Notes under the pieces: model-generated | The model's database searches: none | What the model saw: only the letters and a program-made list of their open reading frames with translations | Told to the model about the DNA's origin: nothing | DNA from: Zhengitettix transpicula | Lineage: Eukaryota > Arthropoda > Insecta > Orthoptera > Tetrigidae | Assembly (NCBI GenBank): GCA_037074705.1 | Contig: CM073590.1 | Coordinates: 2,292,001-2,356,000, forward strand | DNA: 64,000 nucleotides | Reading direction: 5' to 3' | Made by a program: the position numbers and the translations under genes | In this document: piece after piece, positions 9,456 through 22,232 of the stretch | Numbering within the stretch: the stretch's first letter is position 1 | Layout: the number at the start of each line of letters is the position of its first letter

Positions 9456-11559
9456 AATACCATTATAATAGGAATCTTATTTCTGTCAGTGCCAGTTGGC
9501 TTCTCTGATTGTTTTATTTTTAAAAAAATTATCTTGCTCCACAATCTGTGTGCTTAGCGTTTAAGTATCAATTATAAACCTTTCTCCAATCTTTTGTAGG
9601 AGTATGTATAAAAATGTGGGAAAAGAAAAAGGTTCGTCGGAACCACTCAGACTTAACGAAATACAACGAGGTTTTTGTTGTGAACAACTGAAGCATGTTC
9701 CACGTACTTTCACTTTAAGGACCGTGACATGAAAGCTTTTTGTTACGGTAAGTGTAAAGAGCAATACATTCTGAGAAGAAGCCATCGCCCCGTGATATAA
9801 TAACGATTCTAAATTCAATGCTGTAAGCACACTTTCATTCATTATAATGGACAGTGATTATTTTGGAGATTATCAGTGGAGATTTACAATCGTAGGCAGA
9901 GCAAAAGGCGGATTTTTGAGGAGGGAAAGTTAAGAAGCGTGAAGCGGAAATCAATTGCTACGACTGTTCTGCCATTTTATCTACGGACTGGTAACTGTGC
10001 CAAGGTCTCTTATTAGAGGGCTTCGCGAAATTCCAGTTGCTTCGCATCACTCCCCTTGAATCTAAACCGGTATACATTACGGTAAATTTATGTACCTCCA
10101 GGAATATATTTCAAAACATATTTTTTTCCCCTTATCATCGCGCCACTATTTGAAAACAAATTAACGAAGGGAATAATTCTTATAACAGATTAATCAGCAA
10201 TTTTTTCTTGCATCGATCTTTTCGTTCAGTACTTCCTTCTTTGAAATACCGTCGTGTTCCTATCATAAGATATCTAAAACAAAATATAGTATTGATAAAA
10301 TACTACCTGTTTAATTCGTGGTTTATTCAACGTGATTAAAATTGACCAAACCAAATAGTTTAGGTGAGATATGTTTCGTAACTTCTCGACAATGTTTTAT
10401 ACAATAACATGACCATTGTAACATGACCATTGTTACGCCATTGAAATAAACTGTTGTATTTAATGTCATTCCACAATGATGACAATCTTTCTTAAAATAA
10501 TCTTTACAAATACTTTACTAAAAAACATTGTTTTACATGAGCGACTGCGCGGTCAACGGAATGCAGAGATAAAAAGATGAATATTAGAGACAGTTCGGGA
10601 CTACACAAGATGCGACTGCAATAAATGGAAAGAGCTTCATGGAACAGGACGGGTGTGGCCATTTCGGCTAGGAACAAATTCAAATTTCCGCAGGCGCCAG
10701 CCTTCTCCTTCACGAGACAGTACTGTACTTCGTGATGTTTGACCGTACAGTCAACTGCAAATAAATTAGCTCAAGCAGTAAGCACAATATTATTTTGTTT
10801 GCAAATGAGCAGCTTTTAATGGATTATTTTATGAGTTTCGTTATATATAATTCAGGCATTGCGTTTCATCAGGTACTTTTATTACAAAAATACATTTATA
10901 TTACGTACAATCCAATTTTTTTGCAACTGAAATTCCTAAAATGTGGTCGGAAAAAAGATATCCTAGCTTTACTAGAATAAATCAATTATTTAACCATCTA
11001 TTGCTGCTATGATATATGTTACAATAAAAACATAGTTAATTTCTTATTCTTACAGTAAAATTAATGAGTTCCTTGTATCGTCATCTGCCTCATACAATAG
11101 ATAATTGAACTACGATGTTGTTCTGCGATTCAATACCGGTATGCACGGATCCCTTATCACACATGTATATATATATATATATATATATTTCTATATTATT
11201 TTGATTTTGTTCAGGAATAAATCTTTTACACTATGACTAAACAATCCTTCGTTAAAACAGGAAATTTGAAACACAAATAATATCTCAAAACACAGAAATC
11301 GTCGAGAAACACAGTTAGTCCAGAGGAAAAAGTTTATATTTCAAATAAAATTAATCTGAATGTGCTGTAACTAAAAGCCTTTAATGATTATTTCTGTTAA
11401 AGAAGGAAGAACTGAACGCTGCATAAATTCAGCAGACTCGCTCTTCCGATGAGCCCACTGAGTTATCTTTTCCAATGAAAGACAAGTACTATTGTATCTT
11501 ATAGAAAATATAAAAAGTGTATAGTAGATGAAGACTAATTAGATAAAGATGCAAGCAAT
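9456..11559. other. AT-rich sequence; minor repeats only
   Basis: Contains a 14-bp unit repeated twice (TAACATGACCATTG, 10405-10432) and a (TA)12 tract at 11165-11188. Frames of 93 (9561-9842, minus) and 69 codons show no recognised domain. No other feature seen. Confidence 0.5.
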
Positions 11560-11757
11560 TAAGTAAATATTAAGCGATAATATAAATGCCACACAACGTT
11601 TCTGCAATTGTTGTTGTTTTTCACGGAAAGAATCAAAATCGCAAGAGCCGCAAGAACGACACATTTCACAAACCCACGATTTTGAATCCCCTGATGACAG
11701 CAACAAGTTGTATGGTATGTTTTATCACTTAACTTTGCCTGTTTATTTAGCTTTATA
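11560..11757. mobile_element. Inverted pair of PLE 3' ends
   Basis: The left arm (11560-11632) reads on the minus strand as a PLE end: AACAATTGCAGAAACGTTGTGTGG followed by ATTTATATTATCGCTTAA. The right arm (11688-11757) reads on the plus strand as CCCCTGATGACAGCAAC, TTGTATGGTATGTTTTATCAC and TTTGCCTGTTTATTTAGC. Both match the family consensus seen at 63437-63530 and 55757-55830. The left motif keeps GAAAC and stem CAA/TTG but has lost CUGAUGA. The right keeps CTGATGA but has lost GAAAC. No coding sequence lies between. Confidence 0.7.
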
Positions 11758-13579
11758 TCGTCCGAAACTACCTCGACAAACATAAGTATAGCATATTTAT
11801 TGTACGCGATGAGTATATAGGTATTCATATTCTTTACTTTGAACCGTTTACGATGCATATGGATGTTTCAGAAGTTAACGATCAGCACAATTCCTTGCCG
11901 TGTGACCACTGGAAGTCGACCTTAATGATGGAATATTTCCCGAAGTCATCATTTGCGTATTCTGACTGTAACGTCTTTCTTTTCAGTTCTCTAATGGGAT
12001 GAGGAAATGTCACCTTAAGATTATGGAGTCGGTAGTCAAGAAAACGCTATTGTGAAGCAATTATAAATTAACGAACAGTTAATTGAAATTGTGGAGAAGT
12101 TCTGTCGCAATCTACTTATGTGCGGATTAAATATCAATTCTCGTAAAAATCTGCATGTGAAGAATACGGAAGCTTTAGCGTGCTTTTTATAATGTCAATC
12201 TTCTTGAGCTTCAACCTGGTCCAAACCACAGGACTGTTCGATTCAAGGGCAGCTGCCTTCTTAATAACAATTCCCGGAAAGCCCACACGCTTCTCACGTT
12301 ACCGTAAAATGCGCGCACTACAGACACAAAAATCCAAGTTTCTACGTTAGCAACACAAAACTAATTGAATAAATGCTCACAAAACGAACACAACTTAATA
12401 TCAAACAGTTAACTTCCCAATAAATTACAAATTGAGCTCCATTTCTCAGACTTCAGGTTGGCGATAATCTTCAGAATTATCGTCATATCGACCTATTTGT
12501 CGGAAAACTTAGCTCAGTGTGCTACTTTATAAAATTATTAATACAAGTCGACCTCAACACAGCGAAAATGGTTCATTATGTTTATTTTATCTCCAACATT
12601 AGCAACGGAATAACTAGTTGGGAAGGGGGGGGGGGGTGTTGAGCTCGCAGCTCCGAAATATTCAATGCAAAAAAAAGAGTAATAAGAATATAATGCGGCA
12701 AAGACTGCAGGGAAAATAGTAAACCGCTCTTTACCAGCCTAGGAATCTTGAACGATTCCCTGCGTCTATATCTTAGATATAATAATTAGTTTAAAACGTA
12801 ATATTAGCCTATTCCTATCCTATGGTGAATATCATGAACATATATCAGAGTACTTATATCAGATAATCATAATCATTGTTCTGGAATAATACTTTATAAT
12901 AGACTATAGGCAGATATAAAAAATTGAACAATTTTCTTGCAATGCTGCCGAACCGGTATAGCATATACTAGAAATTTTTATCGCCTTAGAAATTACCCTT
13001 ATGCTTTATTTTCTTAATAATATTGCTATAAATCTAAGTGTGGCGTTATTTGTAAACTATTATTTTTTATATGCCTAAACTTTTCTCCCTCTAGTTTTAT
13101 ATAATTTTTCATTTATATTTCTTTTGTGTATTTTCGTACACGTAACTCAAAGCATTTGTAATCTTTAAATTGATAACATCCGATACAAAGAGCTCATAAA
13201 TCAGCGTGTAAAGAAGAACGTTAACGTGCGTCGTCCAGATTACGTAGTGACTGTAATGCAGAGTGGCATTCTGTTGTCATTAAATTATCTAATCTCGCAA
13301 CCAAACAATTATAAGATAAAAGGATTTTTTAGTTCAGGAATTCATAGATAACCATAATCATATACATTAACCCTCAACCGATGATAACACAAAATATATA
13401 CCTAACGATCTGGACCTGCAATGTACACCAATACTCTGTGCGCGCGTGTGTGTGTAAAGCAAACGGGGGATAAGACGGAAGAGTTGCTGGGGAATGTAGT
13501 GACGCATCTCACCAAATCAACATTCATTTTATTGAATAATTAATAATAGCTTCGGTATACTGTAAATGGCAACGCGTTT
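11758..13579. other. AT-rich spacer with a G12 tract
   Basis: A run of 12 G occurs at 12625-12636, preceded by GGAA. Otherwise no coding, RNA or repeat signal recognised. Confidence 0.5.
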
Positions 13580-13870
13580 TTTTTCGTGATGTAGCGTACT
13601 AATGAGGAGGGCGCCTGACTCACCAAGCTGGCCCAATGCGTGGTTGACGACTGTATATGTATATTAATGTGGGTTTATGTTAACACAAACATCCATGCCC
13701 ATGACGTCATGACGCTGTCCACTACACAATAGCTGGTTGTTTACTTCGCATCACAGAGATCCCGCGGTCGACACTCGGCATCTGTTTGTAATTAAATCAC
13801 ACAAAAATACACACTCGCCAATCAAGCTTTGGGCCAGAGTGGCGTGTCAAGACACACTCCTTTTGGAGGC
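13580..13870. promoter_or_regulatory. GC-richer non-coding block with a full CRE; possible regulatory element
   Basis: This block is more GC-rich than its surroundings and has no ORF or repeat match. It contains a palindromic CRE, TGACGTCA (13702-13709), plus CCAATCA and TAATTAAAT boxes. A conserved enhancer-type element is possible, but an unrecognised transposon is equally possible. Confidence 0.25.
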
Positions 13871-14119
13871 TTCACCCTGAAACAGATTTATATGGCTGAC
13901 AGTGATGATGCTTATATGTATAATATAATATTATCGTAAGTAAAATATTCCGGCCGACGCATGGGATGTGTCTTTTTTTCGTCTCCTGATGGAGGTTAAC
14001 ACCTCCGCAATTTTGATTAACTTCCTCCTGTCCTGAGTGGCGACACGGAACTTTAATTTCATGTAATTAACCCTCTTTCCTTTACATACAAATTGTTTTA
14101 ATTTTTATATACGTACATA

Positions 14120-15239
14120 ACAGTCTCTACACGCGTCTAAACAAAAAATAGCTCAGTTTGGTTTTAGAAAAGGTTATTAATCAGAAAAGGCTATTTTTAC
14201 TGTTATTGAAGAAATTCCAGAAGAATTAAATGTAAACCGACCTCCTTTAGCCATTTTCTGTGCGATGTCAAAAGTAGTATTTGATTGAGTAGGCTATGGT
14301 ATTTTGCTGAAAAAAAAAATTCTATATAATTACTAAAATTTCTTTTTCCGCGTTTCAATCTTATTGAACAAATATGAAAAAAAAGTATATTCAAACATTC
14401 ATCAACGAGTAAAGAAAACCTTTTAATTGGCATAAATAAAGGTGGGACTCCCGCAGGTCTCCGATTCTGGGTTCTTAATTATTCCAATATCAATAACCTC
14501 CCCAAGATATGAGATTCATTTTCAATAGCTGTATTGTTTGCAGGTGATAAAAGTATTATAATAAGTAACAAGGACACACAAAATGAAGCAGCTAATAATA
14601 CATTCAATCATTTACTCAGGTGATTGTGTGTAAATGGTATATAATTGATTTTAGTGAAACCACACCATTTGAAATAACCAATACATCATTTGAAAATTAT
14701 AAGGAAGTACATGAAACTCAATATATAACATTTTAGGACTTTCTGTAGACATTAAACTAAATAGGACAGAAATTTTAAAGAAACTGTAAGAAACATCTAA
14801 CCATACTGACGCCAGAACACGAAAATTAGTATATAATGCATAGACCTACTTTCATTCTGTATTTTCATATGGTTTAATATTTTGGAGATACTCTTTAGGA
14901 AAAGAAAAGGAATTTATTATACGATAACGGGCTATTGGAATAATATCAGGTCAACTCAAGAACATCTTGTCCAAGACTTTTCAAAAAGCTCTCTCTTTGA
15001 CAGTAAGGGCGTATTTATATGCAGTTTCAATTATTCTCCGCATGAACAAACATAAAAATAATTTACATATTGTTTGTAAGAAACTAATAACTATACATAA
15101 TTTTCATGTGGACAGTATTTTTCCCGTACAGGATATATTGATTGTATTTTCCTCAATTTCATTTAGAAACCGTGTTGTAGTATCGCCTACGTTCCTCAAA
15201 TCGTTTAAAATCAATCTTAGACTCTTAAGCAATGAATGA
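14120..15239 (+). pseudogene. Non-LTR retrotransposon reverse transcriptase, full-span relic
   Basis: The domain order is intact although stops interrupt it. AQFGFRKG (14151-14174) opens the RT, then EKAIFTVIEEIPEELNVN and AIFCAMSKVVFD, where the usual FCDLSKAFD box has lost its catalytic Asp. IKVGLPQVS matches the VPQGS box. VLFAGDKSIIISNKDTQN at 14531-14584 is the FADD box with the first Asp changed to Gly. LGLSVDIKLN follows, then RKLVYNA, YGLIFWRYSLGKEKEFIIR and IGIISGQL, ending in HKNNLHIVCKKL in the 15060s. The final continuous frame runs 14967-15239. Two substituted catalytic sites make it inactive. The layout resembles CR1/Jockey-like LINEs in insects; the clade is not certain. Endonuclease and 3' tail were not seen. 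Confidence 0.75.
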
Positions 15240-16264
15240 AATCAAGCATAAAACGTAAAGGAGAAATGCTATAATCGGAACGCACATTTTTAATGTGTTC
15301 ATGCATTTTGAAAAATTTCAGAACTTTTGAGTAATTTTTCAAATACGTCATGAAATGCAAGGCATTTACTTACTAGCTTTAGAGATGCAATTTTCGATTC
15401 TATAAGGTATTTACTTTCCTCGTGGATTACATTCGAATCAGCGTTGTGACTGCTACAGCAAAACTCTGACGTTTATTTTATTCTGTTATATTAAAGATCT
15501 AGTATTCCTGATGTCAGTCATTCTATGCAGCTTCCTATGACATTTACTTCAATTGTAGTGCTAATCGGTCTGGCTATAATGTCTTTAATGCCGGAAATTT
15601 ACGTTAATAAAATGCAGATGTTTAAAGAAATGCTAAGAATAGTCATGATTTTGACAGGAAGGGTATTTTGTGTATAGGTCGCTGGAAAGATCCGGGCCAC
15701 AGCAGGTAGATGACCCTTACGCTGAATCACGCTGCCTGCATACGACCGGTTTTGCTCTGATGTAACCCAGCACCGACCGAGTTTCGGCAGCACGCCTCAC
15801 AAGACACACAAATATAACTGCAAAAATTCCTGACCTCCACTATAACACTCGCCCCCCCCCCCCCCCACTTCCGCCCTCCCACCGTTTGCTGTCGTCCGGC
15901 ACTTGGTTCACGAGATCTTCGTCAGTACCTTTCCGCAAAGTATGAGGGTGAAAACTGATGGTCACGCGTGTAAAATTTCTGACTAGTCCCATACTTTCTC
16001 CAAATTTATTATGGTGACATATTTCGTCAGTTTCTAAAGGCAATACATTTACACCACTTGCTATTTTTTTCCTAAATTTACGACCTGTGAGTGTTTCAAT
16101 AACACTTTTAAAATCTAAAATGCGGGTACGTCAAATCAAAACTAAAAATAATGTCAAATAAAATATAGGTTCGGCAATTAAAGAACATTATGTTTTCTCA
16201 GCAAGTCTTACTAGACCGACTTATTCAGAACACCTGATAAAGGATATACCCTTCCGTATCAAAA
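15240..16264. other. Spacer with a C15 tract
   Basis: A run of 15 C at 15852-15866 sits beside a GC-rich patch (15690-15800). Minus-strand frames of 64 and 67 codons here have no recognised motif; the Gly run in one simply translates the homopolymer. Confidence 0.5.
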
Positions 16265-16576
16265 GTATGATTTATGCATCATGGGTTTCCAGCACATCAC
16301 ATTTCAGTCACCGCACTGGCTGATAGCTACGATGACAGTTATATGGATAGGAATGGAAAATCTATGGTCTGTTAGTTACCCCGATTTCAAACTTTCGTAT
16401 TTTTATCTGTGGGGCCACGTAAAACAATTGGTTTATAAATACATATTCCTAATGTAGACACTTCATCATAGACGCCTGTGAAACCGTTCGACACCGTATG
16501 GAAGTATATGAAATTATTCATCGGTCCATGAACCGTATGAATGGCCAATTAGAAGAACGCCGAGGCTATTTTTAAC
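16265..16576 (+). pseudogene. DDE transposase C-terminal remnant (mariner/Tc1-like)
   Basis: The plus strand gives HHGFPAHH (16277-), corresponding to the QDGAPAHF box with its catalytic Asp lost, then SYDDSYMDRNG (the RWIGRGG region). PDFKLSYFYLWGHVKQLVYK follows at about 16380-16440, matching the PDLxPLDxFLWGxxK box with the third acidic residue changed. After a frameshift comes DACETVRHRMEVYEII and HRSMNRMNG...GYF, ending at a stop near 16576. The order matches DDE-superfamily transposases common in insects. The N-terminal half and terminal inverted repeats were not found. Confidence 0.7.
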
Positions 16577-19500
16577 ATTTTGTATGAGTTTCTAAGCTAA
16601 TGACCCTTGGAACACTTGCTAATAAGCTGATAATGTATCAGTATGTTCTTTCATTGATAACATAAAAATTAATTGTTGTTGGACATATGTGGTAGCTATA
16701 TTTATGGTGTGAAGAATGAGTGAAAGTTGTATAATATGAAATAACTTATAATATTTTATGTTCGAATAAAAATAAACCGTTTATCGAAAATACCACGTTT
16801 ATCTAAGAAGAAAAGTCAAATTAACTCAGCTAAATGTTCACAGTCTTACTAAAAGCTTACTCGTCTCATAAGGGTTATTAGTTTCGATAAATATCTAAAC
16901 TGGTTTTCATTCTAACGTTAAAGTATTAAAGCATACATCGAAGCTGACGAGGAGACTCGAAGCACGAACACTAACTTATAAATAAAATGACGCAATAAGA
17001 TGCTTTCAGAAGTTATGTGAGATTATAACAGCTCAACAGAAAATTTCTCATAGACGCCAATATAAAATACGCGTGAACTAAACTAAACAGGACACCACAT
17101 GATACAAAACACATAAATTCGAGACTGTAAAATAATGATATATTTGTTTACCATTTCTTGCTAAAGTGACCGTCTATCTGTCGCGCTTGAGACACTGTGC
17201 GTCCTGAAACAAAAAATTAAGTAGCATATTAGTAAATATTTCAGATATAAGCATTTAAAAAAGAAATAATTCTGTTATAGCAATAGATAGTTTTCAGTTT
17301 GAAACATAACCCTAATCCTTGTTTTTGCACGATATAAAAGTTTTTATACAAATATTTGGAAGGAATATTGGAAGATATAAATAGTTCACAGTAAATATCG
17401 AAACTGAATTAATATACATTATATATTAATATAAACTACATATTTCATATTAATTCAATTTAGACGGAAAACGTTAATATCGAAGAATCTTATTGGCTTG
17501 CTCAATTGAGTTTTTAGCACTTGAGGCTAGTTTAGGAATACGAGAATGTATGGAATTGTCATACATACAAGGCCGAGACGTTCCCATATTACACCCATAA
17601 TGACGCGTCGAGAGTGTAAAGCTTTTCTGTGGTCAGTCTGATTTTTACGAATTACTGTCACAGATGTCCAGATCATGTCGAATCATGACTAATAATTTTG
17701 TTATTTCGTCCAAATTTCTAGTTTCACGTCTGAGTTATTTATTGTTTGCCGAGATACTGTATACGGACTGTCTTCTTTGTCCCAGTTCAATAGCTGTTGC
17801 ATCCTGTACGTGTACCATCCTCCTTCCTGGTAAGAAGCATATTTATAGTTGATTATTTTTCATTGTCTGACCTTGAATTACTCTCCCAAGTAACCAACTG
17901 AATTAATTCTTAAAACGTGATCGACGCAATTTATCGTTGGTAGTATTGAGATGTTTATATCCACAACAAAATATAACATGCAAACAATGTGACAGTCCAT
18001 TTTGTAAAAGAAAATCCCAAGTCTCTAAAAATAAACGACAGGTGCACAGCGTTGTAACAATCGCGTACTAGACATTTTTAATCTTACTTCGGATCATAAA
18101 TTCAAAATTACTTAACCATAGACAACGGCGGGACCATAAGTTAGAGGAGCGTTTATCAGTTGGTTCTTGGGAATTTTGGGTCAGGGTCTGCGAGAGGAAT
18201 GCAGCTACGTCAGGCGTGGATCTTCACAAATATGCAAAACAGAGCAGGCAAACCGCCAAGGCGTAGTAGCATTTAAATCCACCAAGGTTACGGCATATAA
18301 ATTCAGCATACATGCAATATTTTACATTTTTCTGTAGAACATGGTTTTTATGGTTTGCGTGGCATTCCTGTCCTGTTGCGTAATTTTTAAAAGTAATTAA
18401 ATATGTACTTTAAAAACTGTATATTAAAAAATATTTATAACAATATGTCAAAATATGTTTAAATAGTTTTTCGTTAAGTCTTCTTAAATTACTCAATTAA
18501 AATACACTACTTTTCGTACAAAAACATTACTGTGAAATATTTTTCTGTGCTATACCAGAAAGCGAATTCAGTATATTTTAAGGATGGTCAGCCAATTCTC
18601 CTCATATTTATTCTACGTTTACCTTGGCACCGTATTAATTCAAATCAGAATTCTAACTACAGGCGGCGCCTTGACGGGATTTTGGGAAATATAATAAAAA
18701 TAAATTCAGGAAATGTTTAATTGAAAATCATATTCTGGTCTTGGAATAACTATTTCCTAAAGTCCTAATATATGAAGCGATAATAATAATATACGTAGTA
18801 AACAGTTATGTAATTAAGAGTTTCGGAAAATAAATACTGTTCAGAGATATTGTGAATGTTTGGTACTTGTCGATACAGCACAGATTATTTATGGATTTTC
18901 TTTTGAATGTACGAGTGGAAATATTATTTTGGGGCGATGTGGGTTTCTCTCTTGGTGAACGACGACGGAAGGGTTAACATGTATATCTACAAATTTTTTT
19001 CAGCTGAAAATTTTATGAAATTAAGTGTTCTTTTCCGTGGCACCGAAGCCTATCCGTGAGGCGCCAGCCAATATTATTTCCACGCCCGTGAAAATCTTCC
19101 AACGTGACCCTATTAAAGCTGCAACCTTGGGCGAAGCAATAAGTGTATCGAAATTAAATGTCGAAAGTTTGAACACTACTCGAATTGACTAGTGAGAGTC
19201 AAGGCGACTCATCGTAAACAAGGACCCCGATGGTGAAAGGCGACGGGACTAACCTAAAACAACCATTCCAAAGAGTACCAAAAACTATCACGTCCTTGTT
19301 CCAGGACAACGGGTAATGCAAAAAGCAGTTAATTTAAATCGTTCAACATGACTGACTATTTTTATATATTGCAAGAGCATTTGCATTGACGCACTAACCC
19401 GCTCATTTAAAACATTTTAATTATAATTTGATAATGTGGACTTATTAAAAATTTAAAGTTATCCTTCGTTTAGTTCTAAACTTTCACCAAAATTCAATAA

Positions 19501-20567
19501 CAAAAATTAAGCCCTTACAGTCATGTACTTTAAATTTATAATTAGATATTTATTCGTGCATTTTATTAATTAACTAAACAACTTTTTTCCACGAGGAAGC
19601 TGGTACCAATCTTCACGTTTAATCAGTCACCATTTCGCCGAAGTCCTGCTAAAATTAATAAGTTTGATTTCGTATTTATCAGAACGTTTTCCAAGTATTA
19701 CTCGCAAACAAGTCGTTCAATAATCTCAGCAAACGTTTTATTACTTAGGAAGTTATTGTCGTTGTATATCTTGTAAAAAAAATTAGTTAACCTACCACAT
19801 CTATCAATATATCAATCGATTCCTCTCATAAAACGTATTTATTCGCAATTAACCACAATAAAATCACCAGTAGTGTCACTCAAACTTAACTTGAAAGCTT
19901 TAAAAACCAACCAACACAGTTATCAAAGTAGGCTGATAAAAACATATATTAAATAATTCTTGAAATCTCATACCAAAATTATATTTTCTCATACAGAAAA
20001 ATGTTCAGACACTATTGCCTAAATCCGTAATGAATAAATCAACACTCAATACAGTTATTGTCAAATTAAAAATATATTTAAGAGGTGAAACCAAAATAAA
20101 TTTATTGAAACTTCTACATTTTGCTCCTATGTATGACTTCTTATAACATTACTACAGCTTATGGCTTTCAAAAATTCACAAACCTAACAAAACCTTTAGA
20201 ATAAGTATTGCTTCTACAGGTAGCCCTTTATATAACTTTAATGTGTGTCCACAACATATTTTCTAAATGTCTCAACGAAGAAACCACTATTCTGTGAAAA
20301 ACTCTTACTCATTGATCCTAACATACCTCCTGACCACTCTTTAATCTCTCTTGGCATTGTTTCTTAATTCAACCCCATGATTTAGTCATTAAAAGGTGCT
20401 AAACCATATAATTTACTAAAATTTAGCTTAATAACATTTTTATCATTTTAAATCTTATCTCAAACTCCGCTTATTTTACGCTTTATGAAGTTTATTCATC
20501 AAATAAAACATTATCCCATAGAAAGCCTCCTTAGCCCCCCTCATTGCTGAGATTATGAGAAATTTCA
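16577..20567. other. Long AT-rich stretch, nothing recognised
   Basis: About 4 kb with only short chance frames (62 codons at 17664 and 18532). GC-richer islands at 18120-18260 and 19020-19260 contain no ORF, tRNA or repeat I can identify. Confidence 0.5.
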
Positions 20568-20639
20568 CTTTCAAATCTTTTCCTATGATATTAAAGGGGA
20601 GTTGCGACCACGTGAATTACGTCCATGTAGACTGTTACT
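20568..20639 (+). mobile_element. Dispersed retroposon 'D', 3'-end fragment
   Basis: TTTCAAATCTTTTCCTATGA, then TATTAAAGGGGAGTTGC, GTGAATTAC and GACTGTTAC parallel the last ~70 bp of copy 1 (862-930). It is more diverged than the other copies and is followed by an A-rich stretch. Confidence 0.65.
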
Positions 20640-20669
20640 TATTATTTTTTAAAAAAAATAGAGGCATGG

Positions 20670-20963
20670 AGAAGGGAATACTGCATCCACACAGAAATTC
20701 CTGCCCCCGCTATTGAAATGGCGTGGGACAAGTTCCAAATGCTCGACCTACATGATGCAGGTTTTTCTATGGTTTGCATCAATTTTAGTCGAATTGCAGG
20801 GTAGAATCCTTAAAACTACAGCCCGGGGACCCTATTTAACCCTTGGCTACCTTGCGATACATCTCCGCATCCACCTTTCAGTCCCTTTCCTATGCCATAA
20901 GAGGAGTAGTGGCAACTATGTGTATTACACAATATATCGCCTGTCTACACCTTCTTCTTCTTC
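20670..20963 (+). mobile_element. Dispersed retroposon 'D', copy 2
   Basis: Collinear with copy 1: GGCGTGGGACAAGT at about 20722, GATGCAGGTTTTTCTATGG, AGCCCGGGGACCCTA, CCTATGCCATAAGAGGAG and CCTGTCTACACC at 20939-20951. The tail is (TTC)4 rather than poly(A). It starts about 30 bp after a 3'-end fragment of the same family. No target-site duplication was identified. The 114-codon frame at 20713-21057 runs through it without a recognisable product. Confidence 0.8.
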
Positions 20964-21339
20964 ATTTTGGATTAGTTTAGTCCTTCCAAATTACCATTAT
21001 GATCATTACTTTCCAATAATTATAAACAATTTCCATTCCCACCAAACTGCTTTATAAAACATACATACTCAGATCGTCTACTCATCTTTATTTCTTATCA
21101 TCCTCCCTATTGTTCGAAATTTATTTATTTCCAATGAGTACCTTTAAGTTTTAATAAAAAATCACAAAAATGAGAAAGAATAAAATCTAGTACCCTACCG
21201 TTATTCGTCCCCAGTCTTCTCGTTATTCGTTACTTTACATCACAAATGCATCCAAATCTTTAAAGAATATCAAACATCCATCATTTACCAATCTCCTATT
21301 ACGCTTTCCTTCTTGATAAAAAAAACCCTGCTAGGATTC

Positions 21340-21590
21340 AATAGCAAATGTGTAGTTTACAAAATCTCCTAACTCATAGGGAAATATAAAAGGTAATCAA
21401 AAGACATTTGTCCAATATCAAAATCCACATTGATAAATAAGCTGTACTCTCCAAAAATATTATTAATTCATAACATTTCTTTGATAGGCAAAATGTTAAG
21501 ATTTTAGATTTTGACACCGGACAATATTTTAGAATTATATCCGAAATGCTTCATATCAGTGACTCACTGCAATTAACGAACAAACCGATA
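21340..21590 (+). pseudogene. PLE GIY-YIG to C-terminus fragment (plus strand)
   Basis: VVYKIS at 21352-21369 matches the first GIY-YIG half. Then come NHKRHLSNIKIHIDK, a KNIINS-HFF segment, and DRQNVKILDFDTGQY, FRIISEMLHISD (21483-21570). The last block is the same family region as FDWQNAKILD at 4604-5074 and 63437-63835. Several stops and small gaps are present. It ends tail-to-tail against a minus-strand PLE fragment. Confidence 0.75.
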
Positions 21591-21624
21591 ATACGAAACT
21601 ATACAATAGGTATGATCTATTGCT

Positions 21625-22232
21625 GTCAATAGAATTGCCCTATGTAGCAGGAATTACAATTAGAGTAAGAGATTTTGTAAACAACAGAATGTTTGCTGTA
21701 GGTGTCAAGTTGGTCCTTGTGGCTTTTAATCAAGTATGAAAGGGTATTAGTGGATCTGTAAATGATGTATATTTTATATTCTTTGAATATTTGGACAAAA
21801 TTGTGATATAGAAATTTGTAACAAGGGAGTACGAGAAAAAAATTTGGCTTGAGGTGTTTGGGGACGATTGACAGTAGGATGTTGGATTTTGTTCAGTCCG
21901 CTGTTTATGTGTTTAATAATAAAATTTAATGTGTACTCATTCGAGATTAAAATGTTTCGGACAATATTTAAGATGTGTTGATGTAACTTGGAGTTAGAAA
22001 GTAATATAGCTCTGTCTACAAGATTGTGTACCATAGCTCGCTTTTGGTTTGCAGGAAGATCAGAAAGATAATTGAGAACACGTCCAGAGTATGTAGGTTT
22101 TCTGAAACAATTGGTGAGAATGGAAGTATTGTGAATGGCTACAGTGACATCAAGTAAATTAAGAGAATGGTTAAATTCAAGTTCAAGGGTGAATTGTAAG
22201 TTGGGATGATAATTATTGGAAGTATTGACTAG
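21625..22232 (-). pseudogene. PLE reverse-transcriptase C-terminus and GIY-YIG start (minus strand)
   Basis: One open frame (22232 down to 21774, about 153 codons) gives YHPNLQFTLELEFNHSLNLL, DVTVAIHNTSILTN, FRKPTYSGRVLNYLSDLPAN, QKRAMVHNLVDRAILLSN and LNIVRNILI. This is the PLE RT thumb/connection region (LDV, RKPT.SGR.LNY boxes). Below a stop it continues as KDQLDTYSKHSVVYKISY and SNCNSCYIGQFY (about 21710-21630), the GIY-YIG signature with its CxxC pair, then a stop. This is the best-preserved PLE coding stretch in the window. It lacks the RT catalytic core, which would lie to the right of 22232. Confidence 0.85.

Noticed and set aside
13984..14010. CTGATGG hairpin GGAGG/CCTCC resembling a hammerhead core
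   Set aside because: The GAAAC box is missing (GCAA instead) and no PLE-type flank follows.
16228..16262. CACCTGATAAAGG...CCTTCC as another hammerhead-like motif
   Set aside because: No GAAAC follows and it adjoins the transposase relic, not a PLE end.
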